Shown: positions 56,985 to 64,000 of the stretch, piece after piece
How positions within the stretch are numbered: position 1 is the first letter of the stretch
How the letters are laid out: every line of letters begins with the position of its first letter
Assembly (NCBI RefSeq): GCF_000422305.1
Contig: NZ_AULN01000013.1
Span: 434,001 to 498,000 of the forward strand
Direction of reading: 5' to 3'
Origin: Luteimonas mephitis DSM 12574
GTDB taxonomy: Bacteria; Pseudomonadota; Gammaproteobacteria; Xanthomonadales; Xanthomonadaceae
DNA: 64,000 bases
The notes under the pieces: model-generated
Database searches by the model: none
The model's input: only the letters and a program-made list of their open reading frames with translations
What the model was told of the DNA's origin: nothing
Made by a program: the position numbers and the translations under genes

Positions 56985-57848
56985 ATGGCCGGCGGCAGAG
57001 AAATCAAAACCAAGATCAAGAGCGTGCAGAACACCCGCAAGGTGACGCGCGCGCTCGAAATGGTCTCGGCTTCCAAGATCCGCAAGGCGCAGGAGCGGAT
57101 GAAGTCCTCGCGCCCGTACGCGCGTGCGATGAAGCAGGTCATCGGCCACCTGGCGCAGGCGAACTCCGAGTTCCAGCACCCCTACCTGGTCGAGCGCAAG
57201 GACATCAAGCGCGTCGGCTACGTCATCGTGTCGTCCGACCGCGGCCTGGCCGGCGGGCTGAACAACAACCTGTTCCGCAAGCTGCTCGGCGAGATCCGCA
57301 ACTGGCAGCAGCAGGGCGTCGAGGTCGACGTGGTCACCATCGGCCAGAAGGCCTCGGTGTTCTTCCGCCGGATCAAGGTCGAAATGCTGGCCACCGTCAC
57401 CCACCTGGGCGACCAGCCGCGCGTCGACCAGCTGATCGGCGTGATCAAGGTGATGCTCGACGCCTACGGCAGCGGCAAGGTCGACAAGGTGTTCCTCGCC
57501 TACAACGATTTCGTCAACACGATGACCCAGCGCGCGGCGTTCGACCAGCTGCTGCCGCTGCCGGCCTCGGACGATGCCGTTGCCCGCCACGACTGGGACT
57601 ACATCTACGAACCCGACGCGCAGGCAGTGCTCGAGCATGTTCTGACGCGCTACATCGAGTCGCTGGTGTACCAGGCGGTGATGGAGAACGTGGCCTCCGA
57701 ACACGCCGCGCGCATGGTGGCGATGAAGGCCGCCAGCGACAACGCCAACAAGCTGATCGACACGCTGAACCTGGTCTACAACAAGGCCCGGCAGGCGGCG
57801 ATCACGCAGGAAATTTCCGAGATCGTGGGTGGCGCAGCAGCGGTGTAA
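56985..57848 (+). CDS. atpG: ATP synthase F1 subunit gamma
   Basis: A 287-residue coiled-coil rotor subunit, with [27 protein letters not shown] at the N-terminus, the central [20 protein letters not shown] and the C-terminal [20 protein letters not shown], all conserved. Transmits rotation between c-ring and F1. Confidence 0.97.
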   Translation: MAGGREIKTKIKSVQNTRKVTRALEMVSASKIRKAQERMKSSRPYARAMKQVIGHLAQANSEFQHPYLVERKDIKRVGYVIVSSDRGLAGGLNNNLFRKLLGEIRNWQQQGVEVDVVTIGQKASVFFRRIKVEMLATVTHLGDQPRVDQLIGVIKVMLDAYGSGKVDKVFLAYNDFVNTMTQRAAFDQLLPLPASDDAVARHDWDYIYEPDAQAVLEHVLTRYIESLVYQAVMENVASEHAARMVAMKAASDNANKLIDTLNLVYNKARQAAITQEISEIVGGAAAV

Positions 57849-57909
57849 CAGGAACAACCGGAATCGTCGGCGGTGCCGCGGCGGTTTGATTCAGCGAACA
57901 AATCATTCC

Positions 57910-59438
<1,529 letters not shown>

Positions 59439-59450
59439 GCGGCAACCTTA

Positions 59451-59557
59451 GGGATTCGGAATTCGGGATCAGAGATTCGGCAAAGCGGGTAGCGCGGTAT
59501 TCATTGTGATGCGGAGATTGGATTTGCCAATCCCGAATCCCGAATCCCGAATCCCGT
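59451..59557. repeat. GGGATTC heptamer arms between atpD and atpC
   Basis: GGGATTCGGAATTCGGGATC at 59451-59470 and GAATCCCGAATCCCGAATCCC at about 59529-59555 form opposed arms. Same unit as between atpA and atpG and after atpC. Confidence 0.8.
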
Positions 59558-59578
59558 TTCCGGGCGAAGCGAGGAAAC

Positions 59579-60004
59579 ATGGCAAGCACCATCCGTTGCG
59601 ACATCGTCAGCGCCGAGCATGAGATCTTCCACGGCGAGGCCGAGATGATCGTGGCTACCGGCGAAATGGGCGAGCTCGGCATCGCGCCGCGCCACGCGCC
59701 GCTGATCACCCGGCTCAAGCCCGGCAAGGTGGTGGTGACCCAGCCTGGCGGCGAGACGCTCGACTTCGCGATCTCCGGCGGTATCCTCGAGGTGCAGCCG
59801 CAGCTGGTCACGATCCTGGCCGACACCGCGGTGCGCGCGCAGGACATCGACGAGGCCGCGGTGCGCGCCGCCAAGGAAGAAGCCGAACGCGCGCTGGCCA
59901 ACAAGGACCCGAAGATGTCGGCCGAGGAAGCGCAGACCCAGCTGGCGATGAGCATCGCCCAGCTCAGCGCGCTGGAGCGGCTGCGCAAGAACCTCAAGCA
60001 CTGA
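59579..60004 (+). CDS. atpC: ATP synthase F1 subunit epsilon
   Basis: A 141-residue protein with the N-terminal beta-sandwich ([36 protein letters not shown]) and two C-terminal helices ([16 protein letters not shown]). Inhibits ATP hydrolysis in known enzymes. Last gene of the atp operon. GAGGAAAC precedes the ATG. Confidence 0.97.
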   Translation: MASTIRCDIVSAEHEIFHGEAEMIVATGEMGELGIAPRHAPLITRLKPGKVVVTQPGGETLDFAISGGILEVQPQLVTILADTAVRAQDIDEAAVRAAKEEAERALANKDPKMSAEEAQTQLAMSIAQLSALERLRKNLKH

Positions 60005-60009
60005 CGGCG

Positions 60010-60148
60010 GGGATTCGGGATTCGGGATTCGGGATTCGGGAAAGCCTTCTCCGGCAAGGGCCGCCGTCGGCCGGTCATATGCGAAGCCCCGCGCAAGCGG
60101 GGCTTCTGCTTTTCCGAATCCCTAATCCCCAATCCCTAAGCCCTAATC
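60010..60148. repeat. GGGATTC heptamer repeats flanking the atp terminator
   Basis: GGGATTC is repeated four times in tandem at 60011-60040, and a degenerate inverted block of GAATCCC, TAATCCC and AATCCCT units runs at 60116-60148 into the stop codon of gtrA. The two arms enclose the terminator hairpin. Confidence 0.8.
60083..60112 (+). terminator. intrinsic terminator of the atp operon
   Basis: GAAGCCCCGC and GCGGGGCTTC form a perfect ten-bp stem around GCAA, followed by TGCTTTT. It ends the atp operon transcript, between atpC and the convergent gtrA. Confidence 0.9.
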
Positions 60149-60530
60149 ACCGCTTGTACACCCAGTGCCGCGACAGCACGAACCCCAGCACGCCCAGCGC
60201 CAGCTCGATGCCCGGCTTGGCCAGCCACGCCCAGCGCAGGCCGAACAGCTCGTCGATGTGCGCCATCGACCACGTGCTGATCGCGGTGGTCACCAGCCAC
60301 ATCGCCAGGAAGCGCAGCAACTGGGTGCGGCCGACCGCGGTGTCCTCGCCGGCGAAGGTCAGCTTGCCGTTCAGCCAGTAGCCCAGCAGCGCGCCGCTGA
60401 CGCGTCCTGCGACGTTGGCCGGTGCGACGCGCATGCCGAAGTGGCTCAGCGCGACCATCACGCCCCAGTCCACCAGCCACTGGATGCCACCGATGATCAG
60501 GTAGTGGCGGCCCTGTCGACCCAGGCTCAT
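60147..60530 (-). CDS. GtrA family membrane protein
   Basis: A 127-residue protein with four predicted helices. Typical segments are [40 protein letters not shown] and LSRHWVYKR at the end. GtrA proteins help flip lipid-linked sugars or act in polysaccharide assembly. Its stop codon lies at the edge of a degenerate GGGATTC repeat. It converges with atpC. Confidence 0.9.
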   Translation of the reverse strand: MSLGRQGRHYLIIGGIQWLVDWGVMVALSHFGMRVAPANVAGRVSGALLGYWLNGKLTFAGEDTAVGRTQLLRFLAMWLVTTAISTWSMAHIDELFGLRWAWLAKPGIELALGVLGFVLSRHWVYKR

Positions 60531-60670
60531 GCAGGCACGGCGCCAGGGATGGAGGCGGGAGCAAGTGTGGCCGTGATGGCGTCGTGCATGCAGGCGTCGC
60601 GGAAGCGGGTATGGGCGGCATCGTAATGCCCGCGCCGTTAGAATTCAGCGATTCCATCCCGAGACATGGC

Positions 60671-62038
60671 ATGACCGCACCCCTGCACGTCGTGATCCTC
60701 GCCGCCGGCGAGGGCAAGCGCATGAAGTCCACGCTGCCCAAGGTGCTGCAGAAAGTCGCCGGGCGGCCGATGCTGGCCCACGTCATCGCCGCGGCGCGCG
60801 GGCTGCGCCCCGCCGGCATCCATGTCGTGCACGGGCACGGCGGTGAGCAGGTGCGTGATGCGTTCGCCGACCAGCCCGACCTGAACTGGGTCGAGCAGGC
60901 GCGCCAGCTCGGCACCGGCCATGCGGTCCGCCAGGCGATGCCTGACGTGCCGGACGACGCGCAGGCGCTGGTGCTGTACGGCGACGTGCCGCTGATCACC
61001 ACCGCCACGCTGCAGCGCCTGCTGGCCGCGGACGGCCGCATCGCGGTGCTTGTCGCCGACCTCGACGACCCGACCGGCTACGGCCGCATCGTGCGCGATC
61101 CGGAAGGGCGCGTCGGCGCCATCGTCGAACACAAGGACGCCGATGACGAGCAACGCCATATCCACACCGTCAACACCGGCATCCTTGCCGCCGACGCGGT
61201 CGCGCTCAAGGGCTGGCTGCAGCGGCTGTCGAGCGACAACGCGCAGGGCGAGTACTACCTGACCGATGTGTTCGCGATGGCCGCCGCCGAGTACACCGCA
61301 GCCGAAATGGTCGCGGTCGAAGACCCGATCGAAACCGAGGGTGCCAACGATCCCTGGCAGCTGGCCCAGCTCGAGCGCGCGTTCCAGCACCGCCAGGTGC
61401 GCGCGCTGTGCGTGCAGGGCGTGCGCTTCGCCGACCCGGCGCGGGTGGACATCCGTGGCGATGTGACGGTCGAACGCGACGTGGAGATCGACGTCGACGT
61501 CGTGCTCGAGGGCCGGGTCGCGCTCGGCGAGGGCGTGCGCATCGGGCCGTTCTGCCGCATCCGCGACGCCGACCTTGCCGCCGGCACCGAGGTGCGTGCG
61601 CACTGCGACATCGACGGCGCGCGTACCGAAGGCGCGGTGCAGGTTGGCCCGTTCGCGCGGCTGCGTCCGGGCACGGTCCTCGCCGACGGCGTGCACGTGG
61701 GCAACTTCGTCGAGACCAAGAACGCGCGCGTCGGCGTCGGCAGCAAGGCCAACCACCTGACCTATCTCGGCGATGCCGACATCGGCGCCGGGGTCAACGT
61801 CGGCGCCGGCACCATTACCTGCAACTACGATGGCGCCAACAAGTCCACCACGACGATCGAGGACGATGCCTTCATCGGCTCCAACGCCTCGCTGGTGGCG
61901 CCGGTGACGATCGGCAAGGGCGCGACCATAGGCGCCGGCTCGGTGATCGGCAGCGACGCGCCGGCGGGCAAACTCACCGTCGCGCGCGCCCGGCAGGTGG
62001 CGATTGAAGGATGGCAGCGCCCGAAGAAACAGCCGTAG
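60671..62038 (+). CDS. glmU: bifunctional UDP-GlcNAc pyrophosphorylase / GlcN-1-P acetyltransferase
   Basis: A 455-residue enzyme that makes UDP-GlcNAc for peptidoglycan and LPS. The N-terminal domain has [18 protein letters not shown] and [10 protein letters not shown]; the C-terminal left-handed beta helix has hexapeptide repeats and [38 protein letters not shown] at 60671 matches the family start. Its stop codon lies inside the first copy of the GTCGGGG repeat. Confidence 0.97.
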   Translation: MTAPLHVVILAAGEGKRMKSTLPKVLQKVAGRPMLAHVIAAARGLRPAGIHVVHGHGGEQVRDAFADQPDLNWVEQARQLGTGHAVRQAMPDVPDDAQALVLYGDVPLITTATLQRLLAADGRIAVLVADLDDPTGYGRIVRDPEGRVGAIVEHKDADDEQRHIHTVNTGILAADAVALKGWLQRLSSDNAQGEYYLTDVFAMAAAEYTAAEMVAVEDPIETEGANDPWQLAQLERAFQHRQVRALCVQGVRFADPARVDIRGDVTVERDVEIDVDVVLEGRVALGEGVRIGPFCRIRDADLAAGTEVRAHCDIDGARTEGAVQVGPFARLRPGTVLADGVHVGNFVETKNARVGVGSKANHLTYLGDADIGAGVNVGAGTITCNYDGANKSTTTIEDDAFIGSNASLVAPVTIGKGATIGAGSVIGSDAPAGKLTVARARQVAIEGWQRPKKQP

Positions 62039-62190
62039 GCCGGGGCTACGCCCCCGACGGTTGTGGGTCACGTTGTGCGAGATGTCGGGGACGTAGCCCC
62101 GACCTACGCGTTCCTGCAGGGACAGAAACGGTGTCCCCCGACATTCCGCGTACCGTGAATTGTGCCGTCGGGGACGTCGCCCCGACCTAC
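62035..62190. repeat. three copies of a 24-bp GTCGGGG-type palindromic repeat
   Basis: Copy 1 (62035-62058, inverted: GTAGGCCGGGGCTACGCCCC) contains the glmU stop codon. Copy 2 (62084-62107: GTCGGGGACGTAGCCCCGAC) and copy 3 (62167-62190, one base different) are direct repeats. The unit is a short imperfect palindrome. It fills the gap between glmU and the convergent histidine kinase gene. Confidence 0.88.
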
Positions 62191-62197
62191 ATCCCGA

Positions 62198-63508
62198 TTA
62201 CCCCGGCAGCACCATCGACACGCACAAGCCGCCGCCGTCGCGGTTGAGCAGGGCGATGCGGCCGCCGTGGGCTTCGGCGATCTCGCGTGCCAGCGCCAGG
62301 CCCAGGCCGGTGCCGTGGCGCTTGGTGGAATAGAACGGCAGCAGCGCGTTGGCCAGCACCGCGTCGTTCATGCCGCTGCCGCGGTCGAGCACGTCGATGC
62401 GCCAGGCGCCGGGAATGCCGCGCACCGACAGCCGTACCTCCTGTGCCGGGCTGCCGGATTCGTGCGCATTGCGCAGCAGGTTCAGCAGCGCCTGTTCGAC
62501 CTGTGCCGCATCGATGCGCGCGGTGCCGTCGGCCGGGTGCAGGTCGTCGACGAACTCCACCTGGCTGCGCAACTGGGCGATGAACCGTCGCCATTCCACC
62601 GCCTCCAGTCGCGGTGCGGGCATCTTGGCGAAGCGGGCGTAGTCGCGGATGAAGCCTTCGAGGTGGCGCGCGCGTTCCTCGATGGTCGCCAGCGCGACCG
62701 GCAGGCGCTCATGCTGGCCGCGGCGCAGCAGTTCGGCGCCCGAGTGCGCCAGCGATGCAATCGGCGCCAGCGAGTTGTTGAGTTCGTGGCTGATCACCCG
62801 GATCACCTTCTTCCAGGTCTGTACTTCCTGTCGGCGCAGCTCCGCGGTCAGCAGGCGCAGCAGCACCAGCTCATGCGGGCGGCCGTTGAGCCGGAACGTA
62901 CGCCGCGACAGGTGGTAGATGTCGGCGCTGTCCTCCTCGCCGACCGTGAACATGCCGTCGCCGCCACGCGAGAACGCATCGCGCACCGGCTCGCTGGTGC
63001 CGGCGAGCAGGGTGTCGAGGGATTGTCCTTCGAGCTTCCTGCCTTCGCCGAACATCTTGCGCGCGGCGAGGTTGCCGAGCACCACGCGCCGCGCCGCGTC
63101 CACCAGCAGCATCGCCACCGGCGTGTTCTGCACCACCGTGTCGAGCAGCAGTTCGCGCTGGACCAGCGACTGGCGCTGCTCGCGCAGCACCTTCCCCAGC
63201 TGGTTGTGGCTGTCGACCAGTTCGCGCAGCCCGCCGCGGCCCTGCCACGAGACGCCGGAGCTGTAGTCGCCGTCGCGATAGTTCGCGACGCTGCCGGCGA
63301 GCGCGCGGAACAGCGAGCGCGCCGGTGCGAAGACCCGGCGCACGTGGTACAGCAGCAGCGGAAGCGGCAGCGCAACCGACAGCGCCACGGCCGCCCACGG
63401 CTGCAGCCAGCGCGTGAGCAGCAGTGCCAGCGCGGCCGCGGCGAGCATGTAGCCGAGGGTGAGCGCGGCGTAGACGGCATCCAGTGGAAGGCGGTGCCAC
63501 CAGTGCAT
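62198..63508 (-). CDS. sensor histidine kinase, NtrY-like
   Basis: A 436-residue membrane kinase. Two N-terminal helices (residues ~10-55), a HAMP-like and PAS-like middle (LLDTVVQNTPVAMLLVDAAR), then the HisKA region with VISHELNNSLAPI (His of ISHELNN) and the ATPase domain with LLNLLRNAHES (N box), DRGSGM (G1) and GTGLGLAL (G2). Works with the sigma-54 activator encoded next downstream on the same strand in the NtrY-NtrX/NtrC manner. Signal unknown. Confidence 0.92.
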   Translation of the reverse strand: MHWWHRLPLDAVYAALTLGYMLAAAALALLLTRWLQPWAAVALSVALPLPLLLYHVRRVFAPARSLFRALAGSVANYRDGDYSSGVSWQGRGGLRELVDSHNQLGKVLREQRQSLVQRELLLDTVVQNTPVAMLLVDAARRVVLGNLAARKMFGEGRKLEGQSLDTLLAGTSEPVRDAFSRGGDGMFTVGEEDSADIYHLSRRTFRLNGRPHELVLLRLLTAELRRQEVQTWKKVIRVISHELNNSLAPIASLAHSGAELLRRGQHERLPVALATIEERARHLEGFIRDYARFAKMPAPRLEAVEWRRFIAQLRSQVEFVDDLHPADGTARIDAAQVEQALLNLLRNAHESGSPAQEVRLSVRGIPGAWRIDVLDRGSGMNDAVLANALLPFYSTKRHGTGLGLALAREIAEAHGGRIALLNRDGGGLCVSMVLPG

Positions 63509-63560
63509 CAGTGGTTTCCCGCGGTCGCGCGTGCGAGGTTCGCTGGCCGCATGCTACCCA

Positions 63561-64000
<440 letters not shown>

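Overview
The window looks like a chromosome segment from a high-GC gammaproteobacterium of the Xanthomonadaceae/Lysobacteraceae (Lysobacter, Luteimonas or a relative). The grounds are strong G/C preference at third codon positions, an atpIBEFHAGDC operon followed by glmU and an NtrY/NtrC-like pair, a lipoyl-domain-bearing dihydrolipoamide dehydrogenase next to aceF, many secreted peptidoglycan enzymes, and intergenic REP-like palindromes of the TGTAGGAGCGGCTTCAGCCG kind. The genus is inferred. No rRNA, tRNA, CRISPR array, intact insertion sequence or prophage was seen.

Layout. 1-9.8 kb: a truncated zinc-ribbon gene, msrB-msrA (methionine sulfoxide repair), a membrane diguanylate cyclase, a NIPSNAP/monooxygenase/YczE cluster beside an ArsR-type regulator, a secreted alpha/beta hydrolase, an MFS exporter and a glycine-zipper protein with a duplicated module. 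10-16.7 kb: a DUF72 protein, an MFS transporter, a secreted M28 peptidase, a periplasmic LigE-type DNA ligase, a PepSY protein and a small glycine-zipper membrane protein. 16.8-22.2 kb: a YciI protein, an ABC-2 exporter whose ATPase ends in a repeat-encoded tail, DUF3297, a broken rtcB start, DUF4031, a CDF cation transporter and DUF3016. 22.2-27 kb: a fused aspartyl beta-hydroxylase/sulfotransferase and an unrecognised 859-residue repeat protein.

27-34.9 kb: a FrnE-like DsbA protein, three consecutive envelope enzymes (two L,D-transpeptidase types and an M23 peptidase), a secreted SGNH esterase, and a divergent YbbA/YbbP-type ABC pair. 34.9-41 kb: a secreted retropepsin-like protease, an ECF sigma factor with its probable membrane partner and a divergent small membrane protein that share an identical promoter motif, then rsmC-like and rsuA-like 16S rRNA modification genes, DUF1415 and yajQ. 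41-49.5 kb: an EamA transporter, a secreted unknown, an OmpW-like porin, DUF2884, and aceF - mscS - lpd. 50.2-52.1 kb: a large secreted amidase. 52.4-60 kb: the complete F1Fo ATP synthase operon with a good extended -10 promoter and a terminal hairpin. 60.1-64 kb: gtrA, glmU, a histidine kinase and the C-terminal part of a sigma-54 activator.

The most unusual points are the hydroxylase-sulfotransferase fusion, the 859-residue repeat protein, the paired ECF promoters, several families of palindromic repeats placed in most long gaps of the atp operon and even inside an ABC ATPase reading frame, and a 50-bp exact identity between the lipoyl-domain codons of aceF and lpd.
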